A stretch of DNA of 64,000 bases. It comes from a virus. Location: the IMG/VR virus record IMGVR_UViG_3300020187_000022, positions 1 to 64,000 of that record; one strand, written 5' to 3'. The notes under the pieces were generated by a model that had not been told where the DNA came from, made no database searches, and was given only the letters and a program-made list of their open reading frames with translations. Positions 6,999 to 14,130 of the stretch are shown one piece after another; the first letter of the stretch is position 1, and each line of letters starts with the position of its first letter. A program made the position numbers and the translations under genes.

Positions 6999-7427
6999 CT
7001 ATTTAACTATAGTCATTTTAGCATTTATATCCTTAATTTTTTCTGATACATCTGATCCTTTCTGGATCATCTTGGCAAGTTCTTCTAAGTCAGCTTTAGT
7101 TGCTGTAGTTTCTGTTTTAACTTCTAAGTTTTGCTGTTGAGCTAAATACTTAAATAGCTGAATTAAGGAAAACAAAGTGTATATATCAGCCTCAAACTCA
7201 TCTAAAGGTACTTGCTCTTGCTCATCTAATGGTAATTTAGCTTGAGAAACAATTTTCTCAAACTTAGCAAAGATACCTGGCAGTTCAGCACCTCTTTCAC
7301 TGTTTTGAATAATCATTTTATTAGTGATTCTTTCTAAACCATGTATATATGCAGGATTAATTTCTATACCTGTAATGTTCTTGGTAAAATCATATGTAAC
7401 TCGTGAATGCAGTTCTTGGTCAGCCAT
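6999..7427 (-). CDS. Orphan minus-strand protein, 142 aa
   Basis: The only gene on this strand inside the replication half. I choose ATG 7427 (protein starting MADQELHS) over an upstream start because the upstream extension runs into the candidate promoter. The protein is soluble, with a small domain (1-60), a charged middle and a C-terminal region with coiled-coil character from about 85 to 142. No catalytic motif is visible. Its stop abuts the stop of the plus gene at 6998, and it has its own promoter-like box. Being transcribed against the operon suggests independent timing, for example late or virion-related expression. Confidence 0.6.
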   Translation of the reverse strand: MADQELHSRVTYDFTKNITGIEINPAYIHGLERITNKMIIQNSERGAELPGIFAKFEKIVSQAKLPLDEQEQVPLDEFEADIYTLFSLIQLFKYLAQQQNLEVKTETTATKADLEELAKMIQKGSDVSEKIKDINAKMTIVK

Positions 7428-7444
7428 AATAATTAATTTAATAA

Positions 7445-7466
7445 CAAATATACTATAATTTACTAA
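7445..7466 (-). promoter_or_regulatory. Candidate promoter for the orphan gene
   Basis: On the minus strand TATATTTG (7445-7452) fits TAnnTTTG and stands 17 nt before the start at 7427. TTAGTAAAT (7458-7466) precedes it. The same TTAGTAA word is found near 24886, 29276 and 61768, also upstream of a TTTG. Confidence 0.4.
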
Positions 7467-7470
7467 AAAA

Positions 7471-8151
7471 ATGGATATAGACATCAATATATTAAGAGAT
7501 AATTTAAATAATAAACTGGAAAACAGTGGTTGGGACCGAATGCTTTCACCATATGTAAATGGATTAAGTTTTGATTATATAATGGAAAAACTACGTGACA
7601 GTGTAGAACAAGGTAGGCGCTTTACTCCTAGGTTTAAAGATGTGTTTAATGGTTTTTATGAATGTCCTTATGATGACTTAAAGGTTGTTATTGTAGGACA
7701 AGATCCTTATCCGCAGCTTGGCGTTGCAGATGGAATTGCATTTAGTTGCAGTAGAAAAGGTAAAGCTGAAAAGTCATTACAATATATACTTAAAGCTCTT
7801 GAAGATAAGGATGGAGATGTAGATTTAAGACGTTGGTCTAATCAAGGCGTGCTCTTAATTAATACAGCATTTACATGTGAGATAAACAAAATTGGTTCTC
7901 ATTATGGTATATGGAAATCTTTTACAGAACATGTCTTTGACAATATCAATAGGCATAACCCAAATACAATATTTATATTGATGGGTAAGAAAGCAGAAGC
8001 ATGGCAAACTTTACTTCCTAACTGTAAAATTTTAAAATGTCCTCATCCAGCATCTGCTGCATATAGAGGAGGAGAATGGGATTGCAATGATGTATTTAAC
8101 AAAGCAAACACAATGTTAATTAAGCAAGATAAAACTTGTATAAACTGGTAA
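7471..8151 (+). CDS. ung: Uracil-DNA glycosylase (family 1-like), 226 aa
   Basis: Removes uracil from DNA, leaving an abasic site. The water-activating loop is GQDPYP (76-81) followed by DGIAFSC, where E. coli Ung has GQDPYH and HGLAFSV. The Asp is kept, but the His/Pro positions differ. A central VLLINTAFT strand and a C-terminal CPHPASAAYRGG loop, equivalent to the HPSPLSxYRG DNA-intercalation loop, are present. Length is normal for the family. UDG genes occur in crAss-like replication modules, where they may protect AT-rich genomes or support replication. It starts at ATG 7471, divergent from the orphan gene. Confidence 0.9.
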   Translation: MDIDINILRDNLNNKLENSGWDRMLSPYVNGLSFDYIMEKLRDSVEQGRRFTPRFKDVFNGFYECPYDDLKVVIVGQDPYPQLGVADGIAFSCSRKGKAEKSLQYILKALEDKDGDVDLRRWSNQGVLLINTAFTCEINKIGSHYGIWKSFTEHVFDNINRHNPNTIFILMGKKAEAWQTLLPNCKILKCPHPASAAYRGGEWDCNDVFNKANTMLIKQDKTCINW

Positions 8152-8166
8152 TAATGGGTATATTTG
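8136..8166 (+). promoter_or_regulatory. Bacteroidetes-type promoter before the replication operon
   Basis: TTG at 8136-8138, a 20-nt spacer and TATATTTG at 8159-8166 match the Bacteroidetes -33/-7 promoter arrangement. The predicted start is near 8173 and the gene begins at 8188. The -7 box lies inside a small inverted repeat (GGGTA/TACCC, 8156-8171) that could be an operator. It would drive the DnaA-like, helicase and Sak4 genes. Confidence 0.55.
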
Positions 8167-8187
8167 TTACCCCGTAATAGTAATTAA

Positions 8188-8697
8188 ATGGTTGACACTC
8201 AAAAGATTAAGCAAAAAGCTCAGATAGAGCGCTTTAAAAAAAGATTTTACAGAGAGCATGATATAAAGTTGTTTGTATTGACTCCTGCAATTTCTAAATC
8301 TAATTTAACTCTATCAATGTATAAGCAATTAACTATGCTTGCTGTTGTTGAAGAACACCCTAAGTATGCAAAGTATAATTTCAAAACTAAATCAAGAGAG
8401 CGTGACTTTATATTGTATATCCAGGCAATGAGTTTCTTAGCCAGTAAAGATGGTTATTCTAAAACTTCTATTGGAAAAGCAATTTATAGAAACCATGCTA
8501 CAGTTATAAACTCTTGTAGAATAATTAATAATGGTATAGAAACCAGAGATAAAAAAATCTGTACAATACTGCAGAATTTACAAACTAAAATAGATACATA
8601 TGTGGGAACTGTTGCAAAAAATATTGAAAGAAAAGATGACACCAAACCAGTGTCTGATCCTATTTGGGATGAAGCAAGGCGTTTCATCAACAGCTAG
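8188..8697 (+). CDS. DnaA domain-IV-like DNA-binding protein, 169 aa
   Basis: Residues about 72-120 follow the pattern of DnaA domain IV, the helix-turn-helix that reads DnaA boxes: ILYIQAMSFLAS, then SKTSIGKAIYRNHATVINSC, matching the family signature (iG..fgRdHtTVi.A). The ATPase domain III of DnaA is absent; the N-terminal 70 residues are basic and the C-terminus charged. It stands first in the operon with the putative loader and DnaB-type helicase, so it may mark the phage origin. Regulation of host DnaA-box genes is an alternative. Domain call fairly sure, role inferred. Confidence 0.65.
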   Translation: MVDTQKIKQKAQIERFKKRFYREHDIKLFVLTPAISKSNLTLSMYKQLTMLAVVEEHPKYAKYNFKTKSRERDFILYIQAMSFLASKDGYSKTSIGKAIYRNHATVINSCRIINNGIETRDKKICTILQNLQTKIDTYVGTVAKNIERKDDTKPVSDPIWDEARRFINS

Positions 8698-9190
8698 TAG
8701 TAAATTAGATAAAGACATATTGGTTTCTAATGGATTTTTAATATTTGAAAAGGATACATATAAGTTAACACCAAGCGCAAAAGCGTTCTGTGCTAAGCTT
8801 GACAATTATTTTATTAAAGCAAAGAAGAAGACTGATATTCAGCTAATGGGTAAAAACTTCTCTGAGCAAATAAATGCATATAGAGAAACATTTCCTAATA
8901 CTAGACTACCTAGCGGTAAGCCTGCAAGAGTAAATGTAAAAATGTTATCAGAATCATTTAGATGGTTCTTTGAAACATATGATTATGAATGGCCTGATGT
9001 TATAAAAGCAACTAAGATGTATGTAAATGAATACCGGGATGCAGAGTATATGTATATGCAGACCAGTCAATACTTTATATGCAAGCAAGATAAGCATAAA
9101 GTTAAGTCTTCTACTTTAGCTGACTATTGTGACATGATTAGAGATGGAATTGATACAGAAGAAAAAACTTTTAAAGAAAAGGTAGTATAA
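8636..9190 (+). CDS. Hypothetical protein, possible helicase loader, 184 aa
   Basis: I prefer ATG 8636 over ATG 8600, since the family-like start MTPNQ begins there. The first 60 residues resemble a small winged helix (NQCLILFGMKQG, later YKLTPSAKAF). The rest is helical with many aromatic residues (FRWFFETYDYEW). It overlaps the DnaA-like gene by 62 nt and shares its stop with the helicase start (TAATG). A winged-helix plus helical protein just before a DnaB-type helicase is where phages often encode a loader, but no loader family match is visible. Confidence 0.5.
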   Translation: MTPNQCLILFGMKQGVSSTASSKLDKDILVSNGFLIFEKDTYKLTPSAKAFCAKLDNYFIKAKKKTDIQLMGKNFSEQINAYRETFPNTRLPSGKPARVNVKMLSESFRWFFETYDYEWPDVIKATKMYVNEYRDAEYMYMQTSQYFICKQDKHKVKSSTLADYCDMIRDGIDTEEKTFKEKVV

Positions 9191-10146
9191 TGGGTAAAAC
9201 TGATAAATCATGGGTAGGACAACATGCTGCATTTAGCGAAGCATTAAAATATATGAACGCTAGGCAAAAGGGTGAAGAGAAATCTATATACACACCTTGG
9301 CCTAAGTTTAATGATGCTGCTACTGATGGTTTAGAATGGAATACTCTAACTGTTATTGGTGGTAGGCCTGGTTCAGGTAAAACATTAATCAAAGATCAAA
9401 TCATTAGAGAGTCATTTGCACTTAACCCTCATGATGAGTTTAGAGTATTAGAATTTCAATTTGAGATGGTGGGTAGAACCTCAGCAATCAGAGAATTTAG
9501 TTCTATGACTGGTAAAACATATAAGGAATTGTGTAGTGCAGGTAGTATTTTACAACCGGAAGTATTGAATAAGTGTTTAATGTATGCCAAGGAAAGAGTT
9601 AAGAATCCTGTAGATATAATTAGCACGCCCTTAACTGTAAATCAAATGCGTGAGCAAATTGACATGTATATGAATTTACATAAAGGTAAGAAGACAATTG
9701 TAACACTTGATCATACAATGTTAGTCAAGAGAGCACCTTATCAAAATAACACATTAGATATGATGTTTGAGTTAGGTGAGTTTTTTACACAATGTAAAAG
9801 GGATTATCCCATTCTGTTTATTGCTTTATCACAATTAAACAGAAACATAGATAGTCCAGAGAGAGCAATTGACGGTAAGTATGGTAACTATATATTAGAA
9901 TCAGATATTTTTGGTTCAGATGCAATGTTACAGCATGCGGATATGCTAATAGGTATTAACAGGCCAGCTAAGCAAAAGATTAGATACTATGGTCCTGATA
10001 GGTATATTATAGAAGATGACAAGACGTTAGTTTTACATTTTCTAAAAGCAAGAAATGGTGATGCTAGAATGAGTTTCTTTAAAGCTAAGTTTGAACAGAT
10101 GAAGATTGAAGAAATGCTAACACCATCACAACAAGAAAGAAGATAA
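9190..10146 (+). CDS. dnaB: Replicative DnaB-type helicase, 318 aa
   Basis: Ring helicase that unwinds DNA ahead of the fork. Only the RecA-like C-terminal motor is present: Walker A GGRPGSGKT (57-65), a Walker B-type strand ending in LDHTMLV, and the DnaB motif LSQLNR followed by a Met/Asp-rich stretch. The usual N-terminal primase-binding domain of DnaB (about 150 residues) is missing, as in several phage helicases. It is encoded between the possible loader and the recombination pair, in the operon led by the DnaA-like gene. Confidence 0.85.
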   Translation: MGKTDKSWVGQHAAFSEALKYMNARQKGEEKSIYTPWPKFNDAATDGLEWNTLTVIGGRPGSGKTLIKDQIIRESFALNPHDEFRVLEFQFEMVGRTSAIREFSSMTGKTYKELCSAGSILQPEVLNKCLMYAKERVKNPVDIISTPLTVNQMREQIDMYMNLHKGKKTIVTLDHTMLVKRAPYQNNTLDMMFELGEFFTQCKRDYPILFIALSQLNRNIDSPERAIDGKYGNYILESDIFGSDAMLQHADMLIGINRPAKQKIRYYGPDRYIIEDDKTLVLHFLKARNGDARMSFFKAKFEQMKIEEMLTPSQQERR

Positions 10147-10165
10147 ACACTTAAAAAATTAATTA

Positions 10166-10708
10166 ATGGCAATATCAACTGCAGAGCGTAAAAAAAGAGT
10201 CTCTGATTTAAGAGAGTTGCATGAAGATTACTTTCAAACAGAAGGTAAGATTAATGCATTATACATACCTAAGATGGCATACAGGCCTTCTGGTAAGGAT
10301 GAGTTACACGTAAGCTTTTTTCCTAGTGAATTAGAGAAAGAAGAAGATATATATACAGAGTTTGTAAGTATAGACTATGTAAGTGAAGATTCAAAGAGAA
10401 CGTTATATCTTTTGCATTATAACCCACACTGGAAATCAGAGTATGAACTTGTAACTTCTAACTCAGGATTTCAAAGACATATGATTCCTGTAAGTGAGTT
10501 AAAAGTAGTTAATGATATAGTTACTGCTCCTGCAAAACCAAAGTTCTCTACTAAATCTGTAAAGAGTGAAACATCTAGTAATATTGCTGATGTATTTAAT
10601 ATTGCTGACCCAGAAGCAACACCGTCTTCAGACTTAGTTAACAAATTGGAAGAAATTAATCAAACCTTGATAACCTTAACCAAAGTAATTAATAAATTTA
10701 ATAAATAG
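10166..10708 (+). CDS. Hypothetical protein, 180 aa
   Basis: Unrecognised. Residues 1-115 are mixed alpha/beta with many charged and aromatic residues. Residues about 118-150 look like a flexible Ser/Ala/Pro linker, and the last 30 residues form an amphipathic helix with regular Leu/Ile spacing, possibly an oligomerisation helix. It lies between the helicase and the Sak4-like ATPase, with a 2-nt gap to the latter, so it may act in replication or recombination. No catalytic motif is seen. Confidence 0.5.
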   Translation: MAISTAERKKRVSDLRELHEDYFQTEGKINALYIPKMAYRPSGKDELHVSFFPSELEKEEDIYTEFVSIDYVSEDSKRTLYLLHYNPHWKSEYELVTSNSGFQRHMIPVSELKVVNDIVTAPAKPKFSTKSVKSETSSNIADVFNIADPEATPSSDLVNKLEEINQTLITLTKVINKFNK

Positions 10709-10710
10709 AT

Positions 10711-11394
10711 ATGGCGCAAAGTGTATTAGTCATAGCAGATTCAGGAACTGGAAAATCCACTGCTATTAGAAATTTAAATCCAGATGAAACTTTTATCATA
10801 AACATTGCTAATAAACCATTACCCTTTAAAGGTTGGAAGAAAAACTATACTTTAATTAGTAAAGAAAATCCTAAAGGTAATTTAGCATCAGCTTCTTCTG
10901 CTATAGGCATTATGAAAGCTATAAAACATGTAGATGAGAAAATGCCTGCAATCAAAACTCTAGTAGTTGATGACTGGCAATATATGAGCTCCTTTGAGTA
11001 TTTTGATAGAGCTAATGAGAAAGGTTATGATAAGTTTACTCAAATTGCGGCTAATCTTGCCCAGGTGGCTAAGATGCCTAAAGATTTAAGAGATGACTTA
11101 ACTGTAATTTTCTTAACTCATTCGGAAGATTCAACAGATTTAAATGGAAATAGAAAGGTTAAAGCAAAAACTATAGGTAAAATGATAGACAATACTTTGA
11201 CTTTAGAAGGCTTATTTTCAATTGTGTTATTTGGTAAAGTAAATAAAAATGATGATGGTGAACTTGAATATGGTTTTGAAACTCAAAACAATGGAGAGAA
11301 CACATGTAAATCACCTCAAGGTATGTTTGAAGAACGCTTCATCCCAAACAACCTACAGTATGTAAAAGACTGTATGAAAAAATATGAAGAATAA
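10711..11394 (+). CDS. Sak4-like RecA-fold ATPase, 227 aa
   Basis: A compact ATPase of the AAA_24/Sak4 type, relatives of RecA that anneal single strands in phage recombination. Walker A is ADSGTGKS (9-16) at the very N-terminus, the Walker B strand is TLVVDD (83-88), and a sensor-like strand reads VIFLTHSE. Length matches the family. The next gene is a putative SSB, and Sak4 proteins are known to work with a cognate SSB, so the pair is probably the annealing module. A general phage nucleotide-binding protein is the fallback label. Confidence 0.75.
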   Translation: MAQSVLVIADSGTGKSTAIRNLNPDETFIINIANKPLPFKGWKKNYTLISKENPKGNLASASSAIGIMKAIKHVDEKMPAIKTLVVDDWQYMSSFEYFDRANEKGYDKFTQIAANLAQVAKMPKDLRDDLTVIFLTHSEDSTDLNGNRKVKAKTIGKMIDNTLTLEGLFSIVLFGKVNKNDDGELEYGFETQNNGENTCKSPQGMFEERFIPNNLQYVKDCMKKYEE

Positions 11395-11419
11395 TTAATA
11401 AATTAATAAAACAAAAATT

Positions 11420-12094
11420 ATGTTAAGTACCAGTGGAATGTCAGCCGGAAGCGGTAAAGAAAAACCAGTAATTGGACCAGGAAATCAAGTTGTTAAAATC
11501 AACTCAATCACATTTGATGTAACGCCATATGCTGCGGATGCATTTAATATTATGTTACATGTAGAATCAGAACCTATAGAAGGAGAATTTCAAGGTTTCT
11601 TATTAGATCCTAATAATCCAAATAGTCCGCGTTATGCAGGCCAAGTAGGAAGAGTAAGATTTTCTCAGTATGCATATAAAGATGCTATCTTACCAAACGG
11701 TAATGAAATCAGTAGAGACACTGAAGTTATGAAAGCAATGATTTTTCTTTCAGAGCAAATTGGTAAGAGAACTGAGTTAGATGCTATTCAAGCAAATACT
11801 ATTGAAGAATTTATGCTTAAATGTAATACTGTATTATCAGGACCTACATATGTAAATGTTTGTTTAGGTACCCGTGAGTGGGAAAACAAAGATGGTTACA
11901 TAAATAATGATCTTTACTTACCAAAGCTAAGCAAAGCGGGAATTCCTCTTGAAGCTTTAGGTGTAGAAAATTCTAGATTAATTACATATAATGTAAATGA
12001 TAAGAATCACTACAGACCTGTTATAGTTAAAGAAGTACCAGCAACAAATGCATTTGAACCAGCTCCAGCATCAGGTGATGATTTTGATTTGTAA
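11420..12094 (+). CDS. ssb: Putative single-stranded DNA-binding protein, 224 aa
   Basis: Residues about 15-160 look like an OB-type beta-barrel (it begins VVKINSITFDV, later VGRVRFSQYAY). The C-terminus is an Ala/Pro linker ending in the acidic tip GDDFDL, which resembles the tip used by bacterial SSBs to recruit partners. It directly follows the Sak4-like gene and precedes a terminator-like hairpin and the primase. I cannot see a strict match to E. coli SSB, so the call rests on tail, fold pattern and neighbours. Confidence 0.65.
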   Translation: MLSTSGMSAGSGKEKPVIGPGNQVVKINSITFDVTPYAADAFNIMLHVESEPIEGEFQGFLLDPNNPNSPRYAGQVGRVRFSQYAYKDAILPNGNEISRDTEVMKAMIFLSEQIGKRTELDAIQANTIEEFMLKCNTVLSGPTYVNVCLGTREWENKDGYINNDLYLPKLSKAGIPLEALGVENSRLITYNVNDKNHYRPVIVKEVPATNAFEPAPASGDDFDL

Positions 12095-12111
12095 ATCAAT
12101 ATAATAATATT

Positions 12112-12145
12112 AAGAGGGGGTGATCTAGGTTGTCCCCTTTTTTTT
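12112..12145 (+). terminator. Intrinsic terminator-like hairpin before the primase
   Basis: Stem AAGAGGGG (12113-12120) pairs with CCCCTTTT (12134-12141) around a 13-nt loop and runs into a T tract to 12145. It ends only 18 nt before the primase start at 12163, leaving no room for a full promoter in between. It may act as an attenuator rather than a hard stop. Confidence 0.7.
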
Positions 12146-12162
12146 ATTTAATTTTAGCCTTT

Positions 12163-13140
12163 ATGTTTAACACAAAAAATTTAGTATTAGATGAACAAGA
12201 TATACCCAGTTATTGGGTATTTCAGTATTATTTAAATCTGTCTGAGCCGTTGACGGGTCAGGATATAAAGCTAACATCTATATTTAATCCAAATGAGAAG
12301 ACACCAAGTTTCTGTATATATGTAGATAAGAAGATTAGACAATATAAGTTTAAAGATTTTTCTACAGGAAGAAACGGTAATAAAGTTGATTTGGTAAAGA
12401 TGCTATTTAATATAGAGTATCCAGAAGCTGCTAGAAGAATAGTAAAGGATTATAATTTGCATGTAAAGACTAATGGTTTTGAAGAAGTAAAATTTAAGCC
12501 AGAAGCAAAATGGAAAGTAGACTTTATTAAGACAAGGCCTTGGAATGAAACTGATGGTAAATATTGGTTGTCATTTAGAATAGGTATGTCTATATTATCA
12601 GAATATAATGTAAAACCTATTGAGTATTATAATTTAGTTAAAGAAGATAAGAATAAAGTAGAATCTCTTACTATAAAAAATGCATGTCTTTACGGTTATT
12701 TTGATAAATCAGGTGAAGTATTTAAGATATACCAGCCTACCAGTAGCAAGCATAAATTTCACAAAGTAAAAAAATATCTTCAAGGTTATGATCAACTTAA
12801 GTTTGACAAGCCATATTTAGTAATATGTTCTTCTCTTAAAGATGCATTGTGCTTGAAGAGTATGGGTTATAATATAGAAGTATTAGCTCCTGATAGTGAA
12901 AATACAATGATAAAAGCTTATGTAATAGAGCATTTAAAAAAGAAGTACAAAAAAGTAATAACTCTCTTTGATAATGATGAGGCTGGCCTCAAGGCTGTTG
13001 AAAGATATGCTAATGCATATAAGATTAACGGTTTTGTACCAACTATATGCAAAGACATATCAGACGCTATGAAGTTACATGGTTTTGATAAGGTTCATGC
13101 AATGCTAAAGCCATTATTGAAAGAAACATTAAATAAATAA
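12163..13140 (+). CDS. DnaG-type TOPRIM primase, 325 aa
   Basis: Makes RNA primers for replication. The N-terminal part has the primase-core pattern around residues 40-75 (SIFNPNEKTPSFCIY, then KFKDFSTGRNGNKVDLVKM), without the Cys/His zinc ribbon usual in DnaG. The TOPRIM domain has the second acidic motif DNDEAG (270-275). At the first motif the usual EG is replaced: VICSSLKDAL with Ser at 223-224. From memory other Bacteroidetes phage primases also vary here. ATG 12163 is chosen because the upstream extension would read through the hairpin. It works with the DnaB-type helicase and family B polymerase. Confidence 0.75.
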   Translation: MFNTKNLVLDEQDIPSYWVFQYYLNLSEPLTGQDIKLTSIFNPNEKTPSFCIYVDKKIRQYKFKDFSTGRNGNKVDLVKMLFNIEYPEAARRIVKDYNLHVKTNGFEEVKFKPEAKWKVDFIKTRPWNETDGKYWLSFRIGMSILSEYNVKPIEYYNLVKEDKNKVESLTIKNACLYGYFDKSGEVFKIYQPTSSKHKFHKVKKYLQGYDQLKFDKPYLVICSSLKDALCLKSMGYNIEVLAPDSENTMIKAYVIEHLKKKYKKVITLFDNDEAGLKAVERYANAYKINGFVPTICKDISDAMKLHGFDKVHAMLKPLLKETLNK

Positions 13141-13142
13141 AT

Positions 13143-13250
13143 ATGATAGAAGCAATAGGTTGGCTAGCAATAGCCGTAGTAGTAATGATAGTTGGAAAAG
13201 CAGTGGCTAAAAAGTTATGGCCAGAAGACTGGAATAATGATGTATTTTAA
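13143..13250 (+). CDS. Small membrane micro-protein, 35 aa
   Basis: ATG 13143, two bases after the primase stop, opens a frame with one hydrophobic segment (residues about 4-19) and a short basic then acidic tail. It ends one base before the next start at 13252. The tight fit on both sides supports a translated micro-gene. The role is unknown. Confidence 0.5.
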   Translation: MIEAIGWLAIAVVVMIVGKAVAKKLWPEDWNNDVF

Positions 13251-13251
13251 T

Positions 13252-13461
13252 ATGGAATTACATAACGTACCTAGAAATAGTAGAATAAGAGTAATTACTC
13301 AAGATAAAGTACCGCCCGGAGCTCCGCCCGTTGATGAAGGAGAAGAACTTAACTTTAGATCTATAGATGGAATGTATAGTTACTGTACCAGAGATAATGG
13401 TGAAGTAGTACATTTAGTAGCATGGACTGAAGTAGAAATAATAAAAGACTATGTCAAATAA
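13252..13461 (+). CDS. Hypothetical protein, 69 aa
   Basis: A small soluble beta-rich protein with a Gly/Pro-rich loop (VPPGAPPVDEG). I prefer ATG 13252 because it follows the micro-gene stop directly; in-frame upstream starts exist at 13237 and 13192. It overlaps the RusA-like gene by 11 nt. Its strand-rich pattern could be a small SH3/OB-like barrel; no function is assigned. Confidence 0.5.
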   Translation: MELHNVPRNSRIRVITQDKVPPGAPPVDEGEELNFRSIDGMYSYCTRDNGEVVHLVAWTEVEIIKDYVK

Positions 13462-13843
13462 AAGATGGTTTATACCAGGATCAGTTCCAAGTAGTAAGAA
13501 TGGCCGTAGATGGACAGGTAAATACTTTATAGCTAGTAAAGCTGTAATGAACTATAGAAAGATTGCTAAAGATTATTATGCAAAATATGCAGATGATTTT
13601 AAAGCTGAGCTTGCTAAACATTCATTACCAGCAAAAATATCTTTTACATTTGTTAGAGGATCTCGTCACAAGTTTGACTATATAAACCCTGCACAAACGG
13701 TACAGGATGATATGGTTAAAGCAGGATGGATTGAAGATGACAATGCAGAATTTATTTTACCCGTCTTTATTCAATATACTTATGATAAAGAAAAACCAGG
13801 TGTTTATATTGAAATATTAAATAATGAACAAGATAACAATTGA
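13451..13843 (+). CDS. rusA: RusA-like Holliday junction resolvase, 130 aa
   Basis: Cleaves four-way DNA junctions as a dimer. It starts PGSVPSSKNG, as RusA proteins do, and has the acidic metal site in order: KFDYINPAQTVQDDMVKAG, where E. coli RusA has DIDN...DAL, then WIEDDNAE. Length is typical (about 120-130 residues). The second half of the DxDN motif reads FDYIN, so one Asp position is shifted or replaced. Product branches would come from replication or from the Sak4-like annealing system encoded nearby. Confidence 0.8.
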   Translation: MSNKRWFIPGSVPSSKNGRRWTGKYFIASKAVMNYRKIAKDYYAKYADDFKAELAKHSLPAKISFTFVRGSRHKFDYINPAQTVQDDMVKAGWIEDDNAEFILPVFIQYTYDKEKPGVYIEILNNEQDNN

Positions 13844-14126
13844 TGATTTTTTTACAATTAGGGCCTTGTTAAATGGTTCCTATGAAGATTTTCAAATTGC
13901 TATTTCCAATTTAGATAATTTAAAATTTGCTGATAAACGCATAGTTGACTTATTGTTAGCTAAATCTTTATCATTGGAGAAAAGAAGTAAGTTTATAAAT
14001 TGCGGTACTGTAGAAGTTAAAGTTCGTGATCCCTTATTAATAGGTATTAATCTTTTTAACTATATACAAGACCATGGTAATAGTAAATTGTACAAACAAA
14101 TACTTTATAGAATAATGAATACTTAA
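13824..14126 (+). CDS. Hypothetical helical protein, 100 aa
   Basis: Unrecognised small helical protein rich in Leu, Ile and Asn. It overlaps the RusA-like gene by 20 nt and ends 4 nt before the VWA/peptidase-like gene. Its repeated short helices could form a small bundle. No Cys, signal peptide or catalytic motif is visible. Confidence 0.5.
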   Translation: MNKITIDDFFTIRALLNGSYEDFQIAISNLDNLKFADKRIVDLLLAKSLSLEKRSKFINCGTVEVKVRDPLLIGINLFNYIQDHGNSKLYKQILYRIMNT

Positions 14127-14130
14127 AGAA

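Noticed and set aside
8600-8635. ATG 8600 as start of the gene before the helicase
   Set aside because: It increases the overlap with the DnaA-like gene to 98 nt and adds residues that do not fit the winged-helix pattern.
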